64,000 nucleotides of DNA from CAZSXS01 sp964611385 (GCA_964611385.1 CAZSXS010000003.1:1-64000); one strand, 5' to 3'; shown: positions 25,815 through 35,393, counted from the first letter of the stretch. The notes: generated by a model not told the origin, from the letters alone. Numbers and translations: made by a program.

Positions 25815-28391
25815 TTGGCAAAAAATAATATTCAGACTGTAATCGCTGGGCAGGTAATCACGCTCGTATGCGATGAAAACGAGAGCTACGTTCTTAAATT
25901 AGCCAGTTTTGTTGATAGAAGGATAAATGAAATTAATTCAGCCCCATCGACCTATGCTTTAAATAACCAACATAAAACAATTTTTATCGCCGTTAACATA
26001 GCAGACGACTTGTTCAAAGAATTAGAGAAAGTTCGGCTCAGGGAAAAAGAGCTGGTTGAACAGCTTGAAGGTGAAATTGCTGCATTAAGGGAAGAACTAG
26101 AGGTTGGGAACCACCAGCTCATGCAGGAGTATGAGGAAGAAATCAAACAGCTTAAAAATGAGCTTGCTCAATCCGACCATGAGTTGAAACGAGTAAAAGA
26201 AGAAGCACTGAAGACACGTGAAGAACTGATTGCTATGAGTAACGAGCTTGAGAAGGTAAAAACGGATATTCAGTCAAACGATGATGAAAAGGCAGGTCTT
26301 TACTCTGAATTGGAGAAAGTAAATAGCGAGTTGGCAATACGAACTACCGAGCTTGAAAAGAGCAAGGAAGAAACGCAGAGTGCCATTCAAGAGAAAACTG
26401 CCTTAAGCGGAGAAATCAAAAAGCTCCGAGACGAGGCCTTAAAGCTGCATTATGACAAAAATGGTTTAAATGCAGAATTGGAGAAGTCCAAAAGTGAAGT
26501 AGCCAGAGTCCAGCAAGAAAACGAAGCTCTTGTCAACGAATTGGAGAAAACTCAAAAGGAGATGGCTAGGGTTCAACAAGAAAGCGAAGCCTTTGTTGAG
26601 GAATTGGAGAAAACCCAGAAGGAGATGGCTAGAGTCCAACAAGAAAGTGAAGCTTTTGTTGAGGAATTGGAGAAGACCGAGAAGGAAATGGCTAGAGTCC
26701 AACAGGAGTATGAAGCTCTTGTGGGAGAAGTAGAGGTATTCAAGAACGAGGCGGCTAGAGCTAAACTGGAATATGACGGTCTTCTCAGTGAATTGGAAAC
26801 GACCAAGAATGAAAAGTCCAGAGTCCAACTTGAGAATGAAGGTCTTATTAGCGAATTGGAAAAGACCAAGAGCGAAACAGCCAAAGTTCAGCTAGAAAAT
26901 GAAGGTCTTATTAGCGAATTAGAGAGAACTAAGGACGAAACGACTAGAGTCCAGTTAGATAATGAAGGTCTTGTCAGTGATTTGGAGAGAGCCAGGAATG
27001 AAGCGGCCAGGTTCCAACTAAAAAATGAAAGTCTTGTCACCGAATTGGATAAATCCAAGAGGGAAGCAGATAAAGCCGTTCAAGATCAGACGATTTTAAA
27101 TAGCGAGTTGGAAGAACTAAAGGCTGAAGTTACTATGCTGACCCAAAACAAGGTAGCGCTGACTGTCGAATTGGATCAAGTCAAGGCAGACGCTTTAAAA
27201 GAAGCCCAGACGAAGGAAACGTTGATTGATGAAATGACCCAGTGTAACGAAGCATTGTCTGAGGAACTGGATCAAGCAAAGGTAAATGCTCAACAAGAAG
27301 CTAAATCCAAGGAAGCTTTGATTGCCGAACTGGATCAAGTCAAGGCTAAAGTTCTACAAGAAACGAAAACCAAGGAAGCTTTAATTGCCCAACTGGATCA
27401 GGCCAAGACAAAAGCTCTACAAGAAACGAAAACCAAGGAAGCGATAATTGCTGAACTGGGTCAGGTCAAGACTAAAGCCCTTCATGAAGCTCAGTCTAAA
27501 GAAGCATTGATAACCGAACTGAATAAACTCAAAGCAGACGCTCAACAAGAAACCCAAGTCAAGGAAGCATTGATTGCCGAACTGAACCAAGTCAAAGCAG
27601 ACGCTCAACAAGAAACCAAAACTAAGGAAGCCTTAATTGTCGAACTAGACAAGGCCAAGAACGATGCTAGTTTGTCTGATAAAGAGCGATTGGCTTTAAC
27701 TGCTGAGCTAAACCAAGTACAACACGAGCAAGAAAATTTGAAAGAAAATTTGGTCAAGAAAGAGACTGAATTGGAGAAAGCCAAAGCAGACCTAGAAAAG
27801 GTCGGAAATGAAAAGAGCCTTATTTATAGTGAATTTGAGAAGACGAAGCTTACGCTCTCTAATGTAATTCAGGATAAAAATTCTCTGGATAAACAATTGA
27901 ATCAAACCAGGGATGAATTATTGTCGGTTCATCAAGAAAAGGCTTATCTGTCTAATGAACTGGAAAAATATAAGGATGATACTTTAAAATTCCTTCAAGA
28001 TAACGAAGCCTTAGACATTCAGCTTCAGCAATATAAAGAGGCGCTCGAACAATCGAAACAAACAGTCGAGCAATCGACAAAGCAACAAACATTTTTACAG
28101 CAAGAATTAGATCAGTCTACAGAACAACATGCATTAACAAAGTCTGAACTGGAAAAATCAACAGAGCAACAAGTACAGTTAAAGACAGAACTAGAACAGT
28201 CTACAGAACAACAGAAACAACTGCAACAAGAAATGGAGTACATGAAGATCACTCTTGAACAGCTCAAGCAAGAGCTGGAAAATTCCAAGTTAGATCTGAT
28301 GAAATCGAAGCTTGATAACGAGCAAGTAAATGCAAAACTAGTAGCAGTGGAAAATGAATTTCAAGAGTACATAGATACCTTTGGTAGGTAA
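25815..28391 (+). CDS. ZapA-domain protein with giant repetitive coiled coil
   Basis: An 858-residue protein. Residues 1-85 form a ZapA domain (VIAGQVITLVCDENESYV, later IAVNIADDLFKELEK), which in other bacteria binds FtsZ and bundles protofilaments. The rest, about 770 residues, is nearly continuous coiled coil rich in Glu, Lys, Gln and Leu. It is built largely of 21-residue (three-heptad) units. One series reads ELEKTQKEMARVQQESEAFV and another ALIAELDQVKAKVLQETKTK, and the DNA copies are nearly identical. TTG 25815 has AGGGGTG seven bases upstream. Ordinary ZapA is about 100 residues, so this is an extreme extension that could act as a spacer or scaffold at the division site. Confidence 0.85.
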   Translation: MAKNNIQTVIAGQVITLVCDENESYVLKLASFVDRRINEINSAPSTYALNNQHKTIFIAVNIADDLFKELEKVRLREKELVEQLEGEIAALREELEVGNHQLMQEYEEEIKQLKNELAQSDHELKRVKEEALKTREELIAMSNELEKVKTDIQSNDDEKAGLYSELEKVNSELAIRTTELEKSKEETQSAIQEKTALSGEIKKLRDEALKLHYDKNGLNAELEKSKSEVARVQQENEALVNELEKTQKEMARVQQESEAFVEELEKTQKEMARVQQESEAFVEELEKTEKEMARVQQEYEALVGEVEVFKNEAARAKLEYDGLLSELETTKNEKSRVQLENEGLISELEKTKSETAKVQLENEGLISELERTKDETTRVQLDNEGLVSDLERARNEAARFQLKNESLVTELDKSKREADKAVQDQTILNSELEELKAEVTMLTQNKVALTVELDQVKADALKEAQTKETLIDEMTQCNEALSEELDQAKVNAQQEAKSKEALIAELDQVKAKVLQETKTKEALIAQLDQAKTKALQETKTKEAIIAELGQVKTKALHEAQSKEALITELNKLKADAQQETQVKEALIAELNQVKADAQQETKTKEALIVELDKAKNDASLSDKERLALTAELNQVQHEQENLKENLVKKETELEKAKADLEKVGNEKSLIYSEFEKTKLTLSNVIQDKNSLDKQLNQTRDELLSVHQEKAYLSNELEKYKDDTLKFLQDNEALDIQLQQYKEALEQSKQTVEQSTKQQTFLQQELDQSTEQHALTKSELEKSTEQQVQLKTELEQSTEQQKQLQQEMEYMKITLEQLKQELENSKLDLMKSKLDNEQVNAKLVAVENEFQEYIDTFGR

Positions 28392-28414
28392 ATGGATAGT
28401 TGGGATGGATACAC

Positions 28415-30901
28415 ATGAAGAATTTGGAACTGCTTTCACCAGCGGGTTCTATGGAAAGCCTAAAAGCCGCTGTTCAAGCAGGATGTGATGCGGTCTATTT
28501 AGGAGGAAAAAGCTTTAGCGCCAGGCAGGGAGCCTCAAACTTTGGGGATGATGAGCTTCGAGCTGCGATTGAATACTGTCATTTACGCGGTGTCAAAGCC
28601 TATGTGGCGGTAAATACACTTTACAAAGAAGAGGAATTGCCCTCTGTTTATGCCTTTTTAGCCTATGCCTATGAGGTTGGTGCCGATGCTTTTATCGTGC
28701 AGGACTTGGGCTTGGCTTCTTTTATAAAGAAGCATTTTGAGATCAAACTCCACGCCAGTACGCAAATGACTACCCATAGCAAGGATGATGTTGCCTTTTT
28801 GGAGGCTTTTGGATTTGACCGGGTGGTGCTGAGCCGTGAACTGTCTTTGGATGAAATCAAAGACATTGCTGCGCTGAGTCAGTGTGAGCTGGAGGTTTTT
28901 GTTCATGGGGCGCTTTGCGTATCTTACTCCGGACGTTGTCTTTTCAGCAGTATGCTGGGTGGCAGAAGCGGTAATCGGGGACGCTGTGCGCAGCCCTGCC
29001 GATTGAAATATGCCTTGGTTAAAGACGATGATCGCTTTGAAATTGACAGCGGCTATCTTCTGAGTCCAAAGGACATGCAGGGACTTCCGGTTTTAAAAGA
29101 GTTGGAGGGCTGCAATGCCTGGATTTCTGTTAAGATAGAGGGGCGAATGAAAAGCCCAGAGTATGTTTTTGCGGTGACGAAGGCGTATCGAACTGCAATC
29201 CGTGAGATGGATAAACATCAGGACGGCCAATCCGATTCTATTGGAAAAAGTGATAATCAACAAACCCTCAAAGAACTTACGCAGGTTTTTAATCGCGGAG
29301 GTTCTTTTAATAATGCCTATTTTCATGAGTTTTCCGGTTTGAATATGATGAGTCCGAAAACGCCCAAAAGTACGGGTGTTTTTTTAGGTAGAGTTACGGA
29401 GTACTCTGCGAAAAGCGGAAAGACGGTCATTCTTGCAGAAGAAGATGTGGTGGCCGGTGACGGCATCGAAATTTGGACCAGGCAGGAGCCACATGTAGGC
29501 ACGGGTCTGAACAAGCCGGTTAAAAAGGGAGAGAGCCTGTTTGTAACGTTGTTTGGAGATATCCGACCAGGGGACTTGGTTTATAAATCCTACGATAAGG
29601 CCTTAACCGACCGATTGCAGCACGATTTGCAGGAGGATACACGGAAACAAGTGATTCAAGGCAAGCTTCTGGCCAAGGTTTCAAAGCCTCTGCGCCTCGA
29701 ACTTCACTACAAGGGACATAAGCTTATAACAGAAGGAAGCATCGTGGAAGAAGCGAAAAACAAACCGATGTCACCTGAACGGCTTCTTGAACAAGTGAAC
29801 AAGACTGGGAATACCCCTTTCCGCTTTCAATTGGAGGCGGAAATTGACGAGAACATTTTTATTGGTATCAGCGAGATGAATGCTTTAAGACGAAACGCAA
29901 GCGATCGTCTGGGGGAGCTGATTCTGGCTGACAGTAAAAGGGATCCGGTGCCGCTTACTATTGTGAAAGATTTAGCTCAAGCGAACACAGATACAAAAAA
30001 CCAAGCAAATGCAGATACGAAAAACAATCAAGCGAAACCAGATGCGAAAACCCATCAAGCGAAGCTAGCTACGCAAAACCATCATGAGAGAGAACTGAGT
30101 ATCCAAGTCCTAGAAGCAGAACAGGCTGCCTTTTTATTGAAGCCGGAAGCGGCAAGACTTGAGCGGGTCAAACGAATTTATATACCACTAGTCGATGAAG
30201 CACTACGAAAGCGCTGCAAAGAGCTGGGGATCGAATACTGGGTTACACTGCCGTCCGTTGACCGGGGCAGTCAAGAGTCCAAGCAATTGATTGCGCGTAC
30301 AAAGGATGTAGCAGACGGTTATCTGGCCAGGAATCTGGGACAGCTTGCAAGCTTGAAAAAGCTGGGGCTAAGGGCTACGTCTGATTACACTTTGCACGCT
30401 TTTAACACAGGAACTGTTGAGGCTTTATCTGAATATGCGGAGCTTGTTACTGTGTCGCCGGAGTTGAGCTTTGCGGGGCTTTCGGAGATGAATGGTGGGA
30501 TAGAGCTATTGGCGCATGGGCATTTGACTTTGATGACGACCCATCAGTGCCCGGTGGGGCTATATGCCGGAAAGAAAAAGAGCGGGAAGTACTGCAAGCT
30601 TAGGAACAATGCGAAGGGGTACTGCTTGAAGGATAGAAAGGATCTTACCCTTCCCATTCTTACAGATTGCTCTGCCTGTGTTGCCTATATTCTGAACGGA
30701 TCAACGCTTTGCTTGCTCAATCGTATCAGCGAAACCAAAGATCTCCCCATTCAATCCCTGCGCTTATGTTTTACGCTTGAATTTCCTTATGAGGTCATGA
30801 AGGTTGTTGAGGCCTATGATTTAGCCCTAAAGGACTATAGCAACGGCAGTCTGGAGATCGACAGAGCGACTTATGGGCGATATTTTAGGGATATTGAATA
30901 G
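28415..30901 (+). CDS. U32 family peptidase-like protein with DUF3656 region
   Basis: An 828-residue protein of the U32 family, relatives of which hydroxylate tRNA (TrhP) or 23S rRNA (RlhA) rather than degrade protein. The N-terminus ELLSPAGSMESLKAAVQAG and the signature EVFVHGALCVSYSGRCLFSS are clear, followed by GNRGRCAQPC. A C-terminal Cys-rich part (HQCPVGLYAGKKKSGKYC and further Cys) is likely a metal or Fe-S site. A low-complexity linker rich in Asn, Gln, Ala and Lys (residues ~520-558) interrupts it. ATG 28415 matches the family start, although the ribosome site is weak. The actual RNA target is not readable from sequence. Confidence 0.88.
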   Translation: MKNLELLSPAGSMESLKAAVQAGCDAVYLGGKSFSARQGASNFGDDELRAAIEYCHLRGVKAYVAVNTLYKEEELPSVYAFLAYAYEVGADAFIVQDLGLASFIKKHFEIKLHASTQMTTHSKDDVAFLEAFGFDRVVLSRELSLDEIKDIAALSQCELEVFVHGALCVSYSGRCLFSSMLGGRSGNRGRCAQPCRLKYALVKDDDRFEIDSGYLLSPKDMQGLPVLKELEGCNAWISVKIEGRMKSPEYVFAVTKAYRTAIREMDKHQDGQSDSIGKSDNQQTLKELTQVFNRGGSFNNAYFHEFSGLNMMSPKTPKSTGVFLGRVTEYSAKSGKTVILAEEDVVAGDGIEIWTRQEPHVGTGLNKPVKKGESLFVTLFGDIRPGDLVYKSYDKALTDRLQHDLQEDTRKQVIQGKLLAKVSKPLRLELHYKGHKLITEGSIVEEAKNKPMSPERLLEQVNKTGNTPFRFQLEAEIDENIFIGISEMNALRRNASDRLGELILADSKRDPVPLTIVKDLAQANTDTKNQANADTKNNQAKPDAKTHQAKLATQNHHERELSIQVLEAEQAAFLLKPEAARLERVKRIYIPLVDEALRKRCKELGIEYWVTLPSVDRGSQESKQLIARTKDVADGYLARNLGQLASLKKLGLRATSDYTLHAFNTGTVEALSEYAELVTVSPELSFAGLSEMNGGIELLAHGHLTLMTTHQCPVGLYAGKKKSGKYCKLRNNAKGYCLKDRKDLTLPILTDCSACVAYILNGSTLCLLNRISETKDLPIQSLRLCFTLEFPYEVMKVVEAYDLALKDYSNGSLEIDRATYGRYFRDIE

Positions 30902-30926
30902 TGATTTTACCGAAGGAGATGTCAAG

Positions 30927-31634
30927 ATGAATATTTATCCGGCGATTGATATTATAGATGGAAACTGTGTTCGGCTGTGCCAAGGGGATTTTGACAAGCT
31001 GACGGTCTTTAATGACGATGTGGCCAAGCAGGCTCGGGAATGGGAAAGCTGTGGTGCCAAGTACTTGCATGTGGTGGATCTGGACGGAGCCAAGGGTAGG
31101 GGCCATAACCGAGAGGCTATCCAAAAAATCTTGGAAGCTGTGCAGATTCCCATTCAGGTGGGTGGCGGCATTCGAAGCTTTGAGGATATCGAAGGAATGG
31201 TAAAGCTTGGCGTGAGCCGAGTGATCCTTGGTACGAAGGCTTTGAATGGGGATTTTGTAAAGGAAGCCGTTTCGAAGTATGGGTCAAAGATCGCTGTAGG
31301 GATTGACGCAAAAGAGGGTATGGTTGCTGTATCCGGCTGGACTTCTGTCAGTACGGTGTCGGCGCTGAGCCTCTGCCAGCAAATGAAGGCACTGGGGGTC
31401 TCAACCATCATTTATACAGATATCGCGAAGGATGGCATGATGGCTGGGCCGAACATAGCGGCCACAAAAGAACTGATCGAGAAAACGCAGCTTTCCGTCA
31501 TCGCATCGGGGGGCGTGTCCACTTATGAGGACTTGGAAAAAATTAATAAAATCGGCGCAGAAGGCGCAATCATTGGTAAAGCATTGTACCAAGGGAATAT
31601 AAGCTTAAAGGAGGTCATGAACAGATGGAGTTGA
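30927..31634 (+). CDS. hisA: Phosphoribosylformimino-5-aminoimidazole carboxamide ribotide isomerase
   Basis: A 235-residue TIM-barrel enzyme for the fourth step of histidine biosynthesis. The start NIYPAIDIIDGNCVRLCQGD carries the catalytic Asp, and VGGGIRSFEDIEGM and ASGGVSTYEDL are the phosphate-binding loops. The internal AKDGMMAGPN element supports HisA over HisF. AAGGAG precedes ATG 30927. Its end overlaps hisIE by ten bases. The other histidine genes, including hisF and hisH, are not in the window. Confidence 0.95.
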   Translation: MNIYPAIDIIDGNCVRLCQGDFDKLTVFNDDVAKQAREWESCGAKYLHVVDLDGAKGRGHNREAIQKILEAVQIPIQVGGGIRSFEDIEGMVKLGVSRVILGTKALNGDFVKEAVSKYGSKIAVGIDAKEGMVAVSGWTSVSTVSALSLCQQMKALGVSTIIYTDIAKDGMMAGPNIAATKELIEKTQLSVIASGGVSTYEDLEKINKIGAEGAIIGKALYQGNISLKEVMNRWS

Positions 31635-32326
31635 AATTCAACAAGGATGGGCTGATTCCCGTGATCGCCCAGGATTATAACACCGGAAGGGTTCTGATGC
31701 AGGCCTACATGAATCAAGAGGCCTATGATAAAACGATAGAAACAGGAAAAGTACATTATTACAGCCGCAGCCGGAAGTCCCTTTGGTTAAAGGGCGAAAC
31801 CTCCGGTCAGTATCAAATCATAAAACGGATTCGGGTGGATTGCGACCAGGATTGCCTGTTGGTTCAGGTTTTGCAGGAAGGCGGCGGTGCTTGCCATACG
31901 GGAGCAGAAAGCTGTTTCTTTACTACCATTGTGGATCAGACGGGAGAGCCTTCTGCTCAGACTTGTGTAGAGCCGCTTAGCCCCAATCAGACCACTTCTG
32001 ATCTAGCGAATGCCGAACAAGATTCTCTTGACAAGGGCAGCAAGCCCGAAACCGTTTTACAAAAGCTGTACGAAACCGTTATAGACAGACAGCGTAATCC
32101 CAAGGAAGGCTCATATACAAACTATTTATTTGACAAGGGTTTGGACAAGATACTCAAGAAGGTAGGCGAAGAAACAGCAGAGGTACTCATTGCTTCCAAG
32201 AACCAAAGCAAAAGCGAAATCACCTATGAAACCGCCGACCTCTTATACCATTTGACTGTCCTTTTAGTCGATAGAGGCCTAACGTGGAAGGACATTACAG
32301 ACGAGCTATTAAAAAGAACAAAATAA
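31625..32326 (+). CDS. hisIE: Bifunctional phosphoribosyl-AMP cyclohydrolase/phosphoribosyl-ATP pyrophosphatase
   Basis: A 233-residue fusion for steps two and three of histidine biosynthesis. Residues 1-105 are the HisI domain with the metal motifs VDCDQDCLLVQV and ACHTGAESCFF. Residues ~145-233 are the HisE domain with KVGEETAEVLIASKN and YETADLLYHLTVLL. The linker between them (about 40 residues, Gln/Thr/Pro/Asp-rich) is longer than usual. It overlaps hisA by ten bases, so translation is coupled. Confidence 0.95.
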   Translation: MELKFNKDGLIPVIAQDYNTGRVLMQAYMNQEAYDKTIETGKVHYYSRSRKSLWLKGETSGQYQIIKRIRVDCDQDCLLVQVLQEGGGACHTGAESCFFTTIVDQTGEPSAQTCVEPLSPNQTTSDLANAEQDSLDKGSKPETVLQKLYETVIDRQRNPKEGSYTNYLFDKGLDKILKKVGEETAEVLIASKNQSKSEITYETADLLYHLTVLLVDRGLTWKDITDELLKRTK

Positions 32327-32341
32327 TCACAGGAGGTACAC

Positions 32342-33244
32342 ATGAAATATATTGGTGTTGATATTGGCGGTACGAAGTGTGCCGTCTCTTTGGGTAATGA
32401 GCAAGGTGAGATTCTGCAAAAGATTCGCTTTGAAACAACAGAGCGAGATGAAACAATTGAAAGAATTATTAATACAGTTAAAACCGTTCTTGATGAGGCC
32501 GTGGCTGCCGGTACGCCCAAGGATGAAATCAAAGCAATCGGAGTAAGCTGTGGAGGCCCACTTGATAGTAAAAGAGGCCTGATCCTAGCCCCTCCCAACC
32601 TTTCTGATTGGGATAAGGTTGAAATTGTTAAAATTTTGCAAGAAGCCTTTGGGCTTCCGGCCTTCCTCCAAAATGATGCAGATGCCTGTGCGTTGGCTGA
32701 ATGGAAATTCGGAGCAGGTAAGGGCTACCAAAACCTGGTGTTTTTGACATTTGGTACCGGCTTCGGGGCTGGCTTGATCCTGGGTGGCCGACTGTATACC
32801 GGCGGCTGTAATATGGCTGGAGAAATTGGTCATGTCCGTCTGAATTTTGGTGAGCATGAGGGGTATTATAAAAAGGGCTCCTATGAAGGCTACTGTAGTG
32901 GTGGCGGAATTGAACAGTATGGTTACGGTAGCGCCCAGGAGATTGCCCAAAAAGCCAAAGAGGGCGATGCAAGAGCCATTACAATTTATAAAGAAGTCGG
33001 AGAAAACCTGGGTAGAGCCGTTTCTCTGCTGATTGACTTTTTGAATCCGGACGCCATTATTATAGGAAGCATTTATACACGGGTCAGCGAACTGATGGAA
33101 GAAAGTATGCAAAATATAATCCAACAGGAAACCTTAGAAATAAGTAGAAAGCACTGTAAAATTTTAAAAGCAGTGCTGCAAGAATCTCTTGGAGACGTGG
33201 CTGCTATCACTGTTGCGGTAAACGGACTTGAGGAAGGACGGTAG
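32342..33244 (+). CDS. ROK family sugar kinase-like protein
   Basis: A 300-residue member of the ROK (repressor, ORF, kinase) family, predicted to phosphorylate a sugar with ATP. The phosphate loop GVDIGGTKCAVSL, the catalytic-loop QNDADACALAEW and the GTGFGAGLILGG motif are present; there is no DNA-binding N-terminus. The zinc motif CxCGxxGCxE of most ROK kinases is altered: the segment is YYKKGSYEGYCSGGG, with Tyr and Ser in place of the ligands. AGGAGG precedes the ATG. It lies just before a sugar-phosphate isomerase-like gene, suggesting both act on the same sugar; the sugar is unknown. Confidence 0.87.
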   Translation: MKYIGVDIGGTKCAVSLGNEQGEILQKIRFETTERDETIERIINTVKTVLDEAVAAGTPKDEIKAIGVSCGGPLDSKRGLILAPPNLSDWDKVEIVKILQEAFGLPAFLQNDADACALAEWKFGAGKGYQNLVFLTFGTGFGAGLILGGRLYTGGCNMAGEIGHVRLNFGEHEGYYKKGSYEGYCSGGGIEQYGYGSAQEIAQKAKEGDARAITIYKEVGENLGRAVSLLIDFLNPDAIIIGSIYTRVSELMEESMQNIIQQETLEISRKHCKILKAVLQESLGDVAAITVAVNGLEEGR

Positions 33245-33248
33245 TGTT

Positions 33249-33869
33249 ATGAAAAATACCTGTGATTTCATACAGGCTTTGATCCAAGATTATCCCCAAT
33301 TGGCACCCGCCCAGTCCTCCATCGAAGCTGCCGTGGCAGCCCTCATTGAGTGCTATCAAAAGGGCGGAAAGGTTCTGGTTTGCGGAAACGGGGGAAGCGC
33401 AGCAGACAGTGAGCACATTGTGGGCGAACTAATGAAGGGCTTTTTGTCCAAGCGAAAGATACAAGACGAAGGATTGCCAAAGGAGCTTGTAGAAAACTTG
33501 CAAGGTGCCTTGCCCGCCATCGCGCTAACAGGCTCCCCTGCTTTAAGTACTGCTTTCAGCAATGATGTAAACCCATACTTTATCTTTGCGCAGCAGGTGT
33601 ACGGTTTAGGGAAGGAAGGAGATGTTCTGATCGGTATCTCCACCTCCGGTAACGCTAAGAACGTTTCCTATGCCGTCCAAGTTGCCAAGCATAAAAAGAT
33701 GAAAACCATAGCACTGACGGGACAGGCTGATAGTTTGTTGTCCCAGAGCTGTGATATTACGATTAAGGCGCCTTCTGCAAGCACGCCCAAAGTTCAGGAG
33801 TATCACCTACCCATCTACCACGCCATTTGTGCGGCTGTGGAACATGCTTTTTTTGCAGACGGAATATAA
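33249..33869 (+). CDS. SIS domain protein (GmhA/DiaA-like)
   Basis: A 206-residue sugar-isomerase-fold protein related to phosphoheptose isomerase and DiaA. It carries KVLVCGNGGSAADSEHIVGE and the phosphate-binding GISTSGNAKNVSYAV. Heptose synthesis is unusual in Clostridia, so a related sugar-phosphate isomerase or a binding role is also possible. ATG 33249 lies right after the ROK stop. The ROK-SIS pair looks like a small carbohydrate module inside the long + strand run. Confidence 0.87.
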   Translation: MKNTCDFIQALIQDYPQLAPAQSSIEAAVAALIECYQKGGKVLVCGNGGSAADSEHIVGELMKGFLSKRKIQDEGLPKELVENLQGALPAIALTGSPALSTAFSNDVNPYFIFAQQVYGLGKEGDVLIGISTSGNAKNVSYAVQVAKHKKMKTIALTGQADSLLSQSCDITIKAPSASTPKVQEYHLPIYHAICAAVEHAFFADGI

Positions 33870-33895
33870 GAAATAGTTCGTACGGAGATGATGAT

Positions 33896-34822
33896 TTGAA
33901 GATTTATAAAAGTATAACTGAATTAATCGGAAGAACGCCCATTCTGGAGCTTTGCCGCTTTGGAGAGGGCCTGGAAGCTCGGATTTTTGCCAAGCTGGAA
34001 TACTTTAATCCCGCGGGGAGTGTAAAGGACAGAGTTGCCTTGGCTATGATAGAGGATGCGGAGAAAAAAGGTAAACTCACCAAGAACTCTGTCATCATTG
34101 AGCCGACCAGCGGAAATACGGGAATTGGACTTGCTGCGGTGGCTTGCGCAAAGGGATATCGGGTGATTTTGACTATGCCCGAAACTATGAGCATGGAAAG
34201 ACGCAACTTGCTTAAGGCCTATGGAGCGGAGCTGGTGTTGACAGCCGGTAAGCTGGGCATGAACGGCGCCATTGCAAAAGCTGGGGAACTTGGGGTAACT
34301 ATGGAGAATAGCTTTATTCCCAGTCAGTTTGAGAATCCAGCCAATCCTGAAAGCCATTTTCAAACCACAGGCCCAGAGATTTGGGAAGATATGGCCGGGA
34401 ATATTGACCTTTTTGTGGCTGGTGTTGGTACCGGCGGTACCATCAGCGGAGTAGGACGCTATCTGAAGTCCAAGAACCCAAGCATTCGGATCGTTGCCGT
34501 AGAGCCTAATGATTCCCCAGTCTTATCCACAGGCCAGGCAGGACCTCATAAAATCCAAGGCATCGGAGCAGGCTTTGTGCCAGATATCTTAGATACCGGT
34601 ATATACGACCGCATTCTACGGGTAAAGCACGAGGATGCTTACGCAGTCACAAGACGCCTTGTGAAATGCGAAGGAGTGCTGGTTGGGATTTCTTGTGGTG
34701 CGGCCCTATGGGCAGCCGCAACACTTGCAGCGGAAGAAGAGAATAAAGGTAAAAACATTGTTGTTCTGCTTCCGGATACAGGTGAACGCTACCTATCGAC
34801 AGAATTGTTTGGCTTGATGTAA
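33896..34822 (+). CDS. cysK: Cysteine synthase (O-acetylserine sulfhydrylase)
   Basis: A 308-residue PLP enzyme that makes cysteine from O-acetylserine and sulfide. The PLP lysine is in NPAGSVKDRVAL, with TSGNTGIGLAAV and GVGTGGTISGVGRYLK for cofactor phosphate binding. TTG 33896 is preferred: GGAG stands eight bases before it and KIYKSITELIGRTP is the normal family start. ATG triplets at 33888 and 33891 are out of frame. It lies 26 bases after the SIS gene. Confidence 0.95.
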   Translation: MKIYKSITELIGRTPILELCRFGEGLEARIFAKLEYFNPAGSVKDRVALAMIEDAEKKGKLTKNSVIIEPTSGNTGIGLAAVACAKGYRVILTMPETMSMERRNLLKAYGAELVLTAGKLGMNGAIAKAGELGVTMENSFIPSQFENPANPESHFQTTGPEIWEDMAGNIDLFVAGVGTGGTISGVGRYLKSKNPSIRIVAVEPNDSPVLSTGQAGPHKIQGIGAGFVPDILDTGIYDRILRVKHEDAYAVTRRLVKCEGVLVGISCGAALWAAATLAAEEENKGKNIVVLLPDTGERYLSTELFGLM

Positions 34823-34841
34823 AGGAAAATGAAGGAATAAA

Positions 34842-35360
34842 ATGAATTATCGAATTTCTAAGACAAAATTTATAACCTACACCGCTTTGTTGCTGGCCTT
34901 GTGCCTGGGGGTACAACAACTGAAAAGCCTTTCCCAATTTATTACAGGCCCCCTTGTCAATACCATCTTGCTGATTGCAACGCTGTACGTAAGTCTGCCC
35001 AGCGGCTTGCTCATTGCTGTCTTGTCGCCCCTGTTGGCTTTTTTGATCGCCCCCTCGCCGATTATGCAGGTAGTGCCTCTGATGATCCCCATCATTATGC
35101 TAGGAAACGCCACCCTTATTCTTCCGGCTTGGCTTTTGCGTAAGAAAAGCCTGATCATAGGCTTGCTTCTGGGCTCCCTGGTAAAGGCTGGCCTGCTCTG
35201 GGCAGGAATTGCATTTGTAATAATTCCTTTTTTTGGCAACGCCTTAAAGCCGCCGCAGAAAACAGCACTTGCTGCAATGTTTTCCTACAATCAGCTGATC
35301 ACCGCCCTGATCGGTTCACTGATTGCTTATTTAATTTTGCTTCGTTTAAAAAAGAATTAA
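34842..35360 (+). CDS. Small membrane protein, ECF transporter S-component-like
   Basis: A 172-residue hydrophobic protein with five or six predicted spans, an Ala/Leu-rich N-terminus (YTALLLALCLGVQQL) and size typical of vitamin-binding S components of energy-coupling-factor transporters. The ligand cannot be inferred, and no ECF ATPase or T component is in the window; these are usually shared and encoded elsewhere. It follows cysK by 19 bases. Confidence 0.65.
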   Translation: MNYRISKTKFITYTALLLALCLGVQQLKSLSQFITGPLVNTILLIATLYVSLPSGLLIAVLSPLLAFLIAPSPIMQVVPLMIPIIMLGNATLILPAWLLRKKSLIIGLLLGSLVKAGLLWAGIAFVIIPFFGNALKPPQKTALAAMFSYNQLITALIGSLIAYLILLRLKKN

Positions 35361-35393
35361 TGCAGCGCAGACTGCACTATTGGAGGGTATTTT

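Noticed and set aside
32585..33124. 179-codon open frame on the minus strand
   Set aside because: Antisense to the ROK gene; no translation signal.
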